From Bacteroides congonensis (lineage in GTDB: Bacteria; Bacteroidota; Bacteroidia; Bacteroidales; Bacteroidaceae): a stretch of 64,000 nucleotides of DNA. Where the stretch lies: the NCBI RefSeq assembly GCF_900130125.1, contig NZ_FQXY01000008.1, forward strand, positions 62,001 through 126,000. The letters are read 5' to 3'. The notes below the pieces were generated by a model. That model did not search any database. It was not told the origin of the DNA and worked only from the letters and a program-made list of their open reading frames with translations. A program made the position numbers and the translations under genes. Every line of letters begins with the position of its first letter. The stretch's first letter is position 1. Below are positions 31,691-40,567 of this stretch, piece by piece.

Positions 31691-32924
31691 ATTGTGTTAA
31701 TCGTTTCTTGACATTGAGCATGGATTTTTTTAGACTGGCATTCATGACTCGGGCATAATGTTGGGTCATTCGTGTGGAAGCATGTCCAAGCATAACTGAT
31801 ACATCTTGTAGGGGTACATTATTAGCGAGCGTAATGGTAGTCCCGAATGTATGTCGACCAGCGTGAGTGGTGATATTTTTCTTAATTCCGCAGAAATCTG
31901 CTATTTCTTTGAGATAGCTGTTCATTTTTTGGTTGCAGGGAACTGGGAGACAACATCCTTTTTTGATGCAAACAGGATTATTTTCATACTTCTTTAGTAT
32001 GGCAAGCGGAACGGGAAGTAGAGGTATGTTACAGATGGAAGATGCTTTACGCCGATGCATCAGTTTGATTCTTCCTTTTCTGATCCACCAGTCTCCATTA
32101 TTATCTTGCATCAGATCTTCTTTTTTGAGCGTGGACACATCGGCAAATGCCAGACCAGTGAAGCAGGCGAAAATGAAAATATCCCGTACCAGTGCTAGTC
32201 GGGGTATAGTGAATTCCTTATTCATAACGGTCTGTAATTCGTCATATGTGAGGAATACAGGAGCTGTTTCATCCTGTTCCATTTTGTATCCATAAAACGC
32301 ATCTTTCTTCATCCAACCTTTTGCCAGTGCCATATTTGTGATTTTCTTGAAACATTTCATATATCGTACAATAGTATTGCGGCACAAACCGACTTCTGTT
32401 TTTAAATGCATGTCAAAGGCTTTTATGAATTCCGGAGTGAGTTCATGGAAAGTAATATCTTCTTTGTCATAAAATGTAGGAATGGAATTTTCGAGTTTTT
32501 TCAGTACATTTTTGTAACGGTTGATGGTTACTGGTGCATAGTCAATATTCACAACTTTCTCCATCTCCTTGATTTCTAGTCGTATTGTTCCAAGCAGGGT
32601 ACGGATTTCCGTATCCTTGCCGAATACACGTTTTAATATTAAGGAGGGAGTGGATATTGCCTGCTCCAGTATAAGTTCTTTATACTTTTCCAATGCTCGC
32701 GTGGCTAATTCAGATAAATAACTGTTGAGTTCATTGGAAGCCCGGTCTTTTCCTTTACTACATCCTTTGGCTGCGTTCCACAGTTTGAGAGGAACGCTTC
32801 TTTGGATTCGTGTTTCTTCGTATTGACCGTTAATTGTGATCCTCATTAGAATAGGTGCTTCACCATTTTTTAATAATTTCGTTTTGAGAACGAAAAACAG
32901 AATCTTCATTGTTCCTTGTTTCAT
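31689..32924 (-). CDS. Tyrosine-type integrase
   Basis: This 411-residue recombinase has an N-terminal arm-binding-like domain ([19 protein letters not shown]), a SAM-like core-binding domain and a C-terminal catalytic domain. It shows [17 protein letters not shown] near residue 352, [16 protein letters not shown] with the nucleophile Tyr near 392, and [18 protein letters not shown]. In that last segment the usual first catalytic Arg is absent, as in other Bacteroides integrases of the IntDOT type. It is adjacent to tRNA-Phe and should integrate the island or ICE there. ATG 32909 ([11 protein letters not shown]) is an alternative start. Confidence 0.92.
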   Translation of the reverse strand: MKQGTMKILFFVLKTKLLKNGEAPILMRITINGQYEETRIQRSVPLKLWNAAKGCSKGKDRASNELNSYLSELATRALEKYKELILEQAISTPSLILKRVFGKDTEIRTLLGTIRLEIKEMEKVVNIDYAPVTINRYKNVLKKLENSIPTFYDKEDITFHELTPEFIKAFDMHLKTEVGLCRNTIVRYMKCFKKITNMALAKGWMKKDAFYGYKMEQDETAPVFLTYDELQTVMNKEFTIPRLALVRDIFIFACFTGLAFADVSTLKKEDLMQDNNGDWWIRKGRIKLMHRRKASSICNIPLLPVPLAILKKYENNPVCIKKGCCLPVPCNQKMNSYLKEIADFCGIKKNITTHAGRHTFGTTITLANNVPLQDVSVMLGHASTRMTQHYARVMNASLKKSMLNVKKRLTQ

Positions 32925-33008
32925 AACCTTTTTTCTTTAAGTTGGTAAATACAATTAGTTATTCTGTCAACTTGAAAGCTGAGTTGGAAGTCGGTAAAAA
33001 AGTTAAAA

Positions 33009-33267
33009 TCGGTGGCTTTTTTGTAGACATGGTCTGAAAAACCACCGTTTTTTTTTAGTTTTAAGATTCTCTTTGTTTTCCTTCATCTTATATTTGTCAG
33101 TAAAGGAAGAATCTTTTTTGCTTTTCTTTTTCCGCTATTTCCATTGCATTCAAGCAGGTATGCAAAAGTATGTTTTTGCTCCTAAAAATGATTGGCGCAA
33201 ATTGTTGTAAATGAGTGAAATATAGTGCAATCGGTGGTTTTTTAAAGGGACTCTGAAAAAGCCACCG
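33009..33267. repeat. Pair of 37-39-bp direct repeats with hairpin arms, att-like
   Basis: Copy 1 (33009-33047) and copy 2 (33231-33267) share TCGGTGGYTTTTT, then TCTGAAAAA, then CCACCG at the end. Each copy can form a hairpin with one bulge, and the left arm of one is perfectly complementary to the right arm of the other (CGGTGGCTTTTT with AAAAAGCCACCG; CGGTGGTTTTT with AAAAACCACCG). They lie between the integrase start and tRNA-Phe, where an attachment site is expected. No gene lies in 32925-33382. Confidence 0.5.
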
Positions 33268-33326
33268 AATGGGACATTTCCAGATACTCGAATCGGCTGG
33301 AATTTGCGTATTGGAGTATAAAAGAA

Positions 33327-33358
33327 AACCCATTGAAATGACTGAATTTCAATGGGTT
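33327..33358 (-). terminator. Terminator of the tRNA-Phe gene
   Basis: AACCCATTGAAA/TTTCAATGGGTT is a perfect 12-bp stem with an 8-nt loop. It is followed on the minus strand by TTCTTTT, 25 bp after the tRNA 3' end. Confidence 0.8.
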
Positions 33359-33382
33359 CTGAGAAATTACCGAATCGATAGT

Positions 33383-33454
33383 GGTGCCACCAGGAATCGA
33401 ACCGGGGACACAAGGATTTTCAGTCCTTTGCTCTACCAACTGAGCTATGGCACC
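33383..33454 (-). tRNA. tRNA-Phe (GAA)
   Basis: This 72-nt cloverleaf on the minus strand has acceptor stem GGTGCCA/TGGCACC, D stem GCTC/GAGC, anticodon stem AAGGA/TCCTT with loop CTGAAAA (anticodon GAA), and T arm CCCGG-TTCGATT-CCTGG. CCA is not encoded. It serves as the likely integration landmark of the neighbouring integrase. Confidence 0.96.
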
Positions 33455-33472
33455 TTTTCTCGTTTGCGGGTG

Positions 33473-33480
33473 CAAAGATA
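33473..33480 (-). promoter_or_regulatory. tRNA-Phe promoter (-7 element)
   Basis: On the minus strand this reads TATCTTTG, a perfect TAnnTTTG. TTG lies 19 nt upstream. Transcription would start about 12 nt before the tRNA. Confidence 0.7.
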
Positions 33481-33570
33481 AGTATATTTTTTAATACCGC
33501 AATAACTTTGAAAGAAATTTTCGATAAATAATAGTAATGATGAAGATTAGTTTCTTTCGGAGATTATAAA

Positions 33571-33617
33571 TAATCCCGCTTTGGCTATTCGAAAAGCCGG
33601 AGCGGGATTACTTTTTT
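33571..33617. terminator. Terminator downstream of gadC
   Basis: TAATCCCGCTTTGGC/GCCGGAGCGGGATTA forms a strong stem with a 10-nt loop, followed by TTTTTT on the plus side and TTTATAAT on the minus side. It lies 26 bp after the gadC stop. Confidence 0.85.
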
Positions 33618-33642
33618 CAGATGCAGGATGTACGCTTGGTCT

Positions 33643-35289
33643 TTACGACTTCGGTACATTCTTATCCGTGTCTCCGATTCCCGGAGACGCATTGCCTGAA
33701 GCGGAACTTCCACTCGAAGCGGCAGAATTGCCTGAAGGAGCGGTGCTTGAAACGGTTGCGTTGGAAGTCGTTGTACCAGGACGGGCTGCGCTTGCAGTGG
33801 TACTGCCGGCGGCTACATTAGCAGTAGCAACTTGCGGCTGGACTTCCCAGTGGAACGGTTCGAAGTTAGAGTTAGGATCTACCCAGGACGGTTTCTTGGC
33901 AGCGTAGATGATGAACGGAGCAATAACGACGATGATGGCACCGATAATCAGTACGGAGAACCAAACGGTATTGCTACCTGTGGAAATCTGGCTAGGCGGG
34001 ATGAAGCTGAGGATAAAGGCAAGCAATGATCCGCAGAATCCGAGTCCGCCGACGAACCACATCAGACCGTTACCGGACTTACCGATACGGAACGGACGGT
34101 TCAGCTTTTTCATCTTATAACGCAGTGCGATAGCTCCGGAGAACATCAACAGGTACATGATAAGGTAAAGAATAACTGTCAACTGTGACAGAATCTGGTA
34201 GAAACTCTGTACGGAAGGCATGACTACGAACAACAAACTTAATACGGTAACAGCGATACCCTGTACGAACAAGATATTTTTCTGCACACCCAGTTTGTTT
34301 GTTTTCTGGAAGAACGGAGGCATGTAACCGGCTTTACCCACGGCAAAGATACCTTTTGACGGACCGGCAACCCATGTCAATACACCTGCCAATACACCGA
34401 ACGCAAGGGCGATGGCGATGATCGGTGACAACCAGGAAGCATGGATATACTTGAAGTAGTTGTCAAAACCGACAAGCAAACTTTGAGTAAGGTTGATATC
34501 CTTGGCGGGGATGATAACACCGAGTGCGAAAGTACCGAGAACGAAGATAAGAACGGTGATAAGTGCACCGATAAATACGGCTTTCGGATAGTTCTTGGAC
34601 GGGTTTTCTACATCTTTCACGTGGATACCGCCCATTTCCATACCGGCATAAAACAAGAAGATACTGGCGGCGAGAACGACATTGTCAAAGTTGGTAAAGT
34701 CAGGGAAGAAGCTGCTGTTGAAATCCATGTTGGAATGTCCGCCGGTTGCCAGATAGATGATACCGAGGATAATCAGCAGGGCGGCCGGAATGATTGTACC
34801 GACCATACCACCGATTTTGGCTACTTTACCAACCCAGCTCATACCTTTCAGGGAAATGAAAGTGGCGAGCCAGTAGATGATAAGTACCACGACAAGCGTG
34901 TAATACTTGTTGTTTGCCAGTGACATGTCATGTACGTCGTTCATTCCGATGAAGGCGATAGATACGGCACCGAATGTCAATACTGTCGGGTACCAGATGG
35001 TACTTTCAATCCATTGCACCCAGATGGCGAGGAATCCCAGTTTCTTGCCGTAGGCTTCACCTACCCACCGGAACACACCACCTTGCTTGTCCTGAAACAT
35101 AGCCGCCAGTTCTGCTGCGACGAGCGATGTAGGGATCAGGAAGACGATAGCTGCAAAAAGATAGTAAAAGGCCGAACTCATTCCGTAGACGGCCTCGGCC
35201 GGTAGTCCACGCAATGATACTACTGCCGTAACGTTCATGATAGCTAGTGTAAACACACCCAGCTTCACTGCATTTTTAATATTTGCCAT
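33643..35289 (-). CDS. gadC: Glutamate:GABA antiporter GadC
   Basis: This 548-residue APC-family antiporter exchanges extracellular glutamate for cytosolic GABA, completing the acid-resistance cycle. About twelve membrane segments are visible, starting with AVKLGVFTLAIMNVTAVVSL. The segment GVFRWVGEAYGKKLGFLAIW and FYAGMEMGGIHVKDVENPSK are typical of GadC-like transporters. The C-terminal 70 residues are low-complexity Ala/Ser/Thr/Pro, which may form the pH-sensitive plug known from GadC. It is divergent from the channel gene and near gadB and glsA. Confidence 0.9.
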   Translation of the reverse strand: MANIKNAVKLGVFTLAIMNVTAVVSLRGLPAEAVYGMSSAFYYLFAAIVFLIPTSLVAAELAAMFQDKQGGVFRWVGEAYGKKLGFLAIWVQWIESTIWYPTVLTFGAVSIAFIGMNDVHDMSLANNKYYTLVVVLIIYWLATFISLKGMSWVGKVAKIGGMVGTIIPAALLIILGIIYLATGGHSNMDFNSSFFPDFTNFDNVVLAASIFLFYAGMEMGGIHVKDVENPSKNYPKAVFIGALITVLIFVLGTFALGVIIPAKDINLTQSLLVGFDNYFKYIHASWLSPIIAIALAFGVLAGVLTWVAGPSKGIFAVGKAGYMPPFFQKTNKLGVQKNILFVQGIAVTVLSLLFVVMPSVQSFYQILSQLTVILYLIMYLLMFSGAIALRYKMKKLNRPFRIGKSGNGLMWFVGGLGFCGSLLAFILSFIPPSQISTGSNTVWFSVLIIGAIIVVIAPFIIYAAKKPSWVDPNSNFEPFHWEVQPQVATANVAAGSTTASAARPGTTTSNATVSSTAPSGNSAASSGSSASGNASPGIGDTDKNVPKS

Positions 35290-35429
35290 AAGTTAAGGTT
35301 TTAAGTGAAAAATATTTTAAAGTCAGTCATATAACAACATTTTGCGTGAGATGTTCCCGCAATCTCTTTCAAAGTTCGTTAATTAACATCGCTGAATTGA
35401 TATATTATTGCCTCTGGACAGCTTGTCCC

Positions 35430-35456
35430 GAAACAATCGCTTTCTCCGATTGTTTC
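35430..35456. promoter_or_regulatory. Perfect inverted repeat in the gadC/channel divergent region
   Basis: GAAACAATCG-CTTTCTC-CGATTGTTTC is a 10-bp perfect stem with a 7-nt loop, about 50 bp before the channel start and 140 bp before gadC. It could be an operator for a dimeric regulator of both genes. Confidence 0.5.
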
Positions 35457-35506
35457 TTAGCATTATAAATTAATTTAAGAATCATTTTATTATAAACTAA
35501 GTAGTT

Positions 35507-36289
35507 ATGAAATCAGCGCTTTCAGATTTTGTTTTTGGAAAAAAGGGAATCTATGGCATTCTCCACATTATTATATTAGTGATGTCACTTTTCCTGGTAA
35601 TTAGTATTTCGGTAGATACTTTTAAGGGAATTCCTTTTTATACGCAGTCTTCTTACATGAAAACCCAGTTGTGGATTTGTATTTGGTTTCTTTTTGATTT
35701 CGTGCTGGAGTTTTTTCTATCGAAGCACAAAGGACGTTATCTGCGGACGCATTTCGTCTTTCTGCTAGTGGCTATTCCCTATCAGAACATTATTGCTTAT
35801 TACGGGTGGACATTCTCGCCGGAAGTCACTTATCTGCTCCGGTTCATTCCTTTGTTGAGGGGCGGGTATGCGCTTGCCATCGTAGTGGGGTGGCTGACGT
35901 ACAACCGTGCTTCGAGCCTGTTCGTCTCTTATCTGACTATGTTGCTGGCAACGGTTTATTTTTCCAGTCTCGCATTTTTCGTTCTCGAACATAAGGTGAA
36001 CCCACTGGTAAATGGCTATGGGGATGCTTTGTGGTGGGCGTTTATGGATGTTACTACCGTCGGGTCGAATATCATAGCGCAAACGGTGACGGGGCGGGTG
36101 CTTTCCGTATTGCTGGCAGCCTTGGGAATGATGATGTTCCCTATTTTTACAGTCTATATAACGAACTTGATTCAGCAATCCAACAAGCGGAAAAAACAAT
36201 ATTACGAAGCGGAAGAACAGCAGAAAAAGGCTGTTGCGCAGAAACAAGCCGCAGCGGAGAAACCTGTAGTGCAAAGCACGCAAGGATAA
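35507..36289 (+). CDS. Ion channel protein with an atypical selectivity filter
   Basis: This 260-residue membrane protein has the layout of a voltage-gated-like K+ channel subunit. About four N-terminal helices are followed by the pore unit: LFVSYLTMLLATVYFSSLAFF, pore helix ALWWAFMDVTTVGSN and inner helix VLSVLLAALGMMMFPIFTVY. The filter reads TVGSN where K+ channels have TVGYG, so selectivity may differ. The C-terminal tail is a charged coiled coil (YYEAEEQQKKAVAQKQAAAE). It lies between gadC and glsA and may balance charge or ions during acid stress. Confidence 0.82.
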   Translation: MKSALSDFVFGKKGIYGILHIIILVMSLFLVISISVDTFKGIPFYTQSSYMKTQLWICIWFLFDFVLEFFLSKHKGRYLRTHFVFLLVAIPYQNIIAYYGWTFSPEVTYLLRFIPLLRGGYALAIVVGWLTYNRASSLFVSYLTMLLATVYFSSLAFFVLEHKVNPLVNGYGDALWWAFMDVTTVGSNIIAQTVTGRVLSVLLAALGMMMFPIFTVYITNLIQQSNKRKKQYYEAEEQQKKAVAQKQAAAEKPVVQSTQG

Positions 36290-36310
36290 TATGACAAGTA
36301 ATAAAAGTGG

Positions 36311-36343
36311 CTTCATCATCTTTGCTTATGCGGGATGATGAAG
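36311..36343 (+). terminator. Terminator of the channel gene
   Basis: CTTCATCATC/GATGATGAAG forms a 10-bp perfect stem, followed by TTATTCTTAT. It lies 21 bp after the stop. Confidence 0.65.
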
Positions 36344-36465
36344 TTATTCTTATATATAAGAGGTTGTAAATCAGTAGTTAATTATTATTTTTAATAATCT
36401 TGTGACTATTCTTTATAAATGTCGGGGAATATGCATCGAGTAGAATATATTACATTTTATCTTTG

Positions 36466-36589
36466 CGCAAAAGATGTACAGACGCAGGATCTGTTTTATA
36501 TCTGACAAAGATATTTGGTGTGAAGTCTTAACTGGACAAGGGGAATAAAAAAGGTTACTATCGTAAGATAGTAACCTTTACGTTTTTTT
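36466..36589 (+). ncRNA. Candidate small RNA between the channel gene and glsA
   Basis: A perfect -7 element TATCTTTG at 36458-36465 is followed after about 85 nt by a strong terminator (36551-36589). No open frame lies between them. No clear -33 element is seen, and the terminator also serves glsA, so this is only a candidate transcript of about 115 nt. Confidence 0.3.
36551..36589. terminator. Terminator of gadB-glsA (bidirectional)
   Basis: AAGGTTACTATC-GTAA-GATAGTAACCTT is a perfect 12-bp stem with T tracts on the plus side and A tracts (T on the minus strand) on the other. It is 13 bp past the glsA stop. Confidence 0.9.
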
Positions 36590-36601
36590 CAAAAGAGTCT
36601 T

Positions 36602-37567
36602 TTAGTCGACAATGGTGATATGATCGTGACCGAATACATTCAATCCCAACTTGTTCATGATGTACTGGATAGCCAACTGTGCTTTGACAGAGTTGCCCGA
36701 TCCATCCAAAGGAGGAGCGAATGCGGCGATACCGAACTGTCCGGGCAATACACCCATCACACCACCGCCTACACCTGTTTTGGCAGGGATACCGGAAGTG
36801 TACATCCAGTCGCCGGTATGTTCGTAGAAACCTACTGCGGCAATCATGGCTGTGATTTTAGGAGCCAGGCCGGCATCGAACACTTCTTTCTTGGTCACAG
36901 GGTTCACACCGCCGTTGGCGATTGTTCCGGCTGCAATGGAAAGTTGCAATGCAGTGACTCCCAGCGAGCACTGACGGGTATAAAGGTCGAGTGACATATC
37001 CGGGTCGTCATAGATGCGGTTGTAGTTCTTCAGCAACCAGGCGATAGAACGGTTGTTGAAGTTCGTATCCGATTCGGATTTGTACAATTCGTCAATCAAC
37101 TGGGGAGCGCTGCCGCACAAGTCGGTTACGTTTCCTACGATGGCATCCCATTTCTTGGCGGAGTCACCGATAGGTTTCACCATACTGCAGGCAGAGATGG
37201 CGCCGGCGTTTACCAACGGAGTGGACGGATGGTCGTTCTCCAAAAGGATGGCGATGATTGAGTTGAAAGGTAAACCTGTTGCGTCGGCTCCGATCTTGTC
37301 AAGGATTTCCTTGGCGCCATATTGACGCAAAGCCAGAATAGCCGTATGCACTTTGGATACAGATTCTATACCGAAGCGGTAGTCAGTATCTCCCACATGG
37401 ATGGTCTGCCCGTCGAGCAGGCAGACACTGATTCCAAAGAGAGCTTTGTTGACATTTGCCAGGTAAGGGATATAGTCCGCGTTCTTGCCGCCTGTATTGG
37501 TCTTTACCTGATCGTATGCCTCTTGTACCACTTCTTTTAATTGAGCGAGTGTTACTTTTTTATCCAT
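36602..37567 (-). CDS. glsA: Glutaminase A
   Basis: This 321-residue serine-dependent glutaminase converts glutamine to glutamate and ammonia. Family features visible are GKNADYIPYLANVNKALFGI, YRFGIESVSKVHTAILALRQ (with the catalytic SxxK), NAGAISACSMV and SGIPAKTGVGGGVMGVLPGQ. It is 8 bp downstream of gadB in the same operon. The ammonia raises pH and the glutamate feeds GadB, so the gene fits the acid-resistance cluster. Confidence 0.95.
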   Translation of the reverse strand: MDKKVTLAQLKEVVQEAYDQVKTNTGGKNADYIPYLANVNKALFGISVCLLDGQTIHVGDTDYRFGIESVSKVHTAILALRQYGAKEILDKIGADATGLPFNSIIAILLENDHPSTPLVNAGAISACSMVKPIGDSAKKWDAIVGNVTDLCGSAPQLIDELYKSESDTNFNNRSIAWLLKNYNRIYDDPDMSLDLYTRQCSLGVTALQLSIAAGTIANGGVNPVTKKEVFDAGLAPKITAMIAAVGFYEHTGDWMYTSGIPAKTGVGGGVMGVLPGQFGIAAFAPPLDGSGNSVKAQLAIQYIMNKLGLNVFGHDHITIVD

Positions 37568-37575
37568 AGAACATT

Positions 37576-39021
37576 TTATTTTTTAATTGTTTTGTGACGA
37601 CGGCCACCGTGGTTGAACATCTTGGCTTCTACCGGAAGGTTCTTTTCCTGTGCCATACGGGTAGGAGTAGGATATTCCAATTTTTCGAGTTCTGTAATCG
37701 CATTGTTGATGTCGCCCAGTAACATATCTGCCATATCACGGCTGAATCCCTGACGGACAACGATACGCATCACTACATAATCATCCAGTTTGGCAGGTAA
37801 TGTATAAGCAGGAACCATCCAACCATGTTGGGACAGTTTGTCTTGCAAATCATACAAAGTCCATTTGGCAGATTTCGCATATTCCGGTTTCAGGTACCAG
37901 ATGAACAATGGGTTCACAACATCTTCAGAGTAGTTGACGAACGGAACCATCTTGGCGATTTCATCATGGAGATACTTGGCAATTTGCAATGAGTTGTATT
38001 GTACTTCCTTGTATCCCTGGAATCCTAAACGGATGAATTGGTAATATTGTCCGAGGATTTGAGCGGCAGGACGAGAGAAGTTCAAACCTACCTGAGTGAT
38101 GTTGGCACCCAGATAATTTACGCTGAACGACATTTCTTCCGGCAGATATTCCTTGCCTTTCCAACAAACCCAACCAAGCCCCGGATATACCAGGCCGAAC
38201 TTATGACCGGATACACTGATAGAAAGTACCCATTTCAAACGGAAGTCCCATTTCTTTTCCGGATAAAGGAAAGGAAGGATGAAACCACCACTTGCGGCAT
38301 CTACGTGGATAGGAATGTCATAGCCTGTCTTGGCGTTGTAAGCATCGAGTGCTTTGTCCAATGCTTCGACATCATCGTTCAGTCCTGTCCATGTAACACC
38401 CTGGATAGGTACGATACAGATGGTATTTTCGTCACACATCTTCAAAGCTTCTTCGGGGTCGAGTGTGGTCTTGTCAAGAGTCAAAGGCACTTCACGCATT
38501 TCGATCTGCCACAACTGTGCGAACTTTTCCCAAACAACCTGGAAACCTGTAGAAATAACAAAGTTTGGTTTGTCGAACGGTTTGCCCTGAGCTTGTCTTT
38601 TTTTACGCCAGCGCAACCAGGCGGCTACACCACCCAACATACATGCTTCGGAAGAACCGATGGCCAGTGCTCCGGTTTTCCAGGTATCTTTTTCAGGAGA
38701 GTTCCACAAGTTGGCAACGATGTTGATACATTTACCGTTCATCACTGCGATACGCGGATACTCTGTCTCATCAATGTAGTTGATGTTGATGGCTTCGTTC
38801 ATCAGTTTGGTAGCGTAGTCATCCATGTAGGTGGTAACGAAAGTGGCGAGGTTCAAACGTGGCTGAGTCTGAGCGAATGTTTCGTCTTTTACCATCTGAT
38901 AGGCAACTTCAGGAGTTGTCGGCCCATCAGGGATTTTCTCTACCGGAGAGGGTTGTAACATTCTGTCTGAACCAAATACATCAGTTTTGGCATCACCTTT
39001 TCTGAAATTTAAATCTTCCAT
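37576..39021 (-). CDS. gadB: Glutamate decarboxylase
   Basis: This 481-residue PLP enzyme makes GABA from glutamate and consumes a proton. The PLP-binding Lys is in ISVSGHKFGLVYPGLGW near residue 274. IPIHVDAASGGFILPFLYPE is the conserved Asp region. The N-terminus has ATFVTTYMDDYATKLMNEAI and the C-terminus ends MFNHGGRRHKTIKK, resembling the pH-gated C-terminal His of GadB. It is first in the gadB-glsA operon. Confidence 0.96.
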   Translation of the reverse strand: MEDLNFRKGDAKTDVFGSDRMLQPSPVEKIPDGPTTPEVAYQMVKDETFAQTQPRLNLATFVTTYMDDYATKLMNEAININYIDETEYPRIAVMNGKCINIVANLWNSPEKDTWKTGALAIGSSEACMLGGVAAWLRWRKKRQAQGKPFDKPNFVISTGFQVVWEKFAQLWQIEMREVPLTLDKTTLDPEEALKMCDENTICIVPIQGVTWTGLNDDVEALDKALDAYNAKTGYDIPIHVDAASGGFILPFLYPEKKWDFRLKWVLSISVSGHKFGLVYPGLGWVCWKGKEYLPEEMSFSVNYLGANITQVGLNFSRPAAQILGQYYQFIRLGFQGYKEVQYNSLQIAKYLHDEIAKMVPFVNYSEDVVNPLFIWYLKPEYAKSAKWTLYDLQDKLSQHGWMVPAYTLPAKLDDYVVMRIVVRQGFSRDMADMLLGDINNAITELEKLEYPTPTRMAQEKNLPVEAKMFNHGGRRHKTIKK

Positions 39022-39177
39022 ACTTAATTTATTTTTTAAAGGTTTAGGGCGATGGGGTGTTTCCCCGTCGAATTTCCCACAACAACAGCAGATAGTTTTG
39101 AAAGTTTCCGGCTTTTACATTATTTGGCGTTTATTAAGGGGGCGGATGCCCTTATTGAAACACACCTTTTTGGATTC

Positions 39178-39255
39178 TTTTCACCACAGGGGACACAGAG
39201 GACGCAGAGGTTATAATTATCTCTGAATTAGAACTCTGCGTCCTCTGTGGTGAAA
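39178..39255. repeat. Large imperfect inverted repeat of CACAGAGGAC units
   Basis: TTTCACCACAG at 39178 begins a left arm containing GGGACACAG and GAGGACGCAGAG. The right arm CTCTGCGTCCTCTGTGGTGAAA (39234-39255) pairs with it except for a 9-bp extra unit in the left arm. The left arm is itself a tandem of about 9-bp CACAGAGGA-like words. It lies in the 314-bp divergent region between gadB and the MFS gene. A second small hairpin TAAGGG/CCCTTA precedes it at about 39135. Confidence 0.65.
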
Positions 39256-39334
39256 TAGTTCATTTCCGTACCTATTTGAACTTTATACGGAGAGTATTGT
39301 TTTCTTCAAACCTAAACTTTTAACGAATAAGCAT

Positions 39335-40564
39335 ATGAGAATACAGACTGGACGGGGGACAATTCCTCTTATAACCTTAATTGCCATCTGGTCTATTTCG
39401 GCATTGACATCATTGCCGGGACTGGCCGTTTCACCCATATTGGGTGATCTTACAAAGATATTTCCGGAAGCGACGGATTTGGATATACAGATGTTGACTT
39501 CACTGCCATCGTTGCTTATTATTCCTTTTATATTATTAGGTGGTAAACTGACGGAGAAGGTCGATTATGTCCGTATCCTGAAAATAGGGCTCTGGCTTTT
39601 TGCCGCAAGCGGTATTTTATATCTGATTTCCAATAAAATGTGGCAATTAATCGTGGTAAGCGCTTTGCTCGGTATCGGTTCGGGACTTATTATCCCTTTG
39701 TCTACCGGATTGGTTTCCCGCTATTTCGTGGGAACTTACCGTGTGAAGCAATTCGGATTAAGTTCCGCCATAACTAATTTCACTTTGGTGATAGCCACTG
39801 CCGTGACAGGTTATCTTGCGGAAGTCAGTTGGCATCTGCCTTTTTTGGTCTATCTTCTTCCACTGGTTTCTATCCTGTTGGTCGGACATTTAAAGACAAA
39901 CCAGCCGGGGACGGAACCTGTTGCTGCCGGTAGCGGCAATTCAACACCGGAGCAGTCTGCCATTGATACCGGAGGAAGCAAGTACGGCATTCATACCAGG
40001 CACCTGTTGCAATTAATGCTTTTTTATGGAGTGACGACTTACATTGTATTGGCTGTCATATTCAATCTGCCTTTTTTGATGGAAAAACATCATTTCTCCA
40101 GTGGTGATTCTGGGTTGATGATTTCACTTTTCTTCTTGGCGATTATGGCTCCGGGATTTGGACTGGATAAGATTGTGGGGGTACTGAAAGAACGGACAAA
40201 GGCATATAGCCTGCTATCCATGGCTTTAGGATTATTATTGATTTGGATAGCCCCGATAGAATGGCTCATTATTCCGGGATGTATTCTTGTCGGTTTGGGA
40301 TACGGTGTCATTCAACCTATGCTTTATGACAAGACCACCCATACCGCATTACCGGAAAAGACCACTTTGGCACTGGCATTCGTAATGATGATGAATTACT
40401 TGGCTATTTTGCTTTATCCTTTCATTGTCGACTTTTTCCAGTGGATATTCCACACCCGGTCACAGGAATTTCCTTTCATATTTAATCTGCTGATTACTAT
40501 TGTAACGTTTTTCTGGGCTTACCTGCGGCGTAATACCTTTTTGTTTAATGATCAATTGAAATAA
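39335..40564 (+). CDS. MFS transporter
   Basis: This 409-residue protein has twelve predicted membrane segments. Early features are ITLIAIWSISALTSLPGLAV and a loop GGKLTEKVDYVRIL. The central loop is hydrophilic (HLKTNQPGTEPVAAGSGNST). The family includes drug exporters and sugar or cyanate-type carriers; the substrate is not evident. It is followed after 3 bp by the EamA transporter, so both are probably one operon, divergent from gadB. Confidence 0.88.
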   Translation: MRIQTGRGTIPLITLIAIWSISALTSLPGLAVSPILGDLTKIFPEATDLDIQMLTSLPSLLIIPFILLGGKLTEKVDYVRILKIGLWLFAASGILYLISNKMWQLIVVSALLGIGSGLIIPLSTGLVSRYFVGTYRVKQFGLSSAITNFTLVIATAVTGYLAEVSWHLPFLVYLLPLVSILLVGHLKTNQPGTEPVAAGSGNSTPEQSAIDTGGSKYGIHTRHLLQLMLFYGVTTYIVLAVIFNLPFLMEKHHFSSGDSGLMISLFFLAIMAPGFGLDKIVGVLKERTKAYSLLSMALGLLLIWIAPIEWLIIPGCILVGLGYGVIQPMLYDKTTHTALPEKTTLALAFVMMMNYLAILLYPFIVDFFQWIFHTRSQEFPFIFNLLITIVTFFWAYLRRNTFLFNDQLK

Positions 40565-40567
40565 AAA

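Noticed and set aside
37576-39021. Long plus-strand open frame 38038-38958 as a gene
   Set aside because: It is the antisense shadow of gadB and shows no domain.
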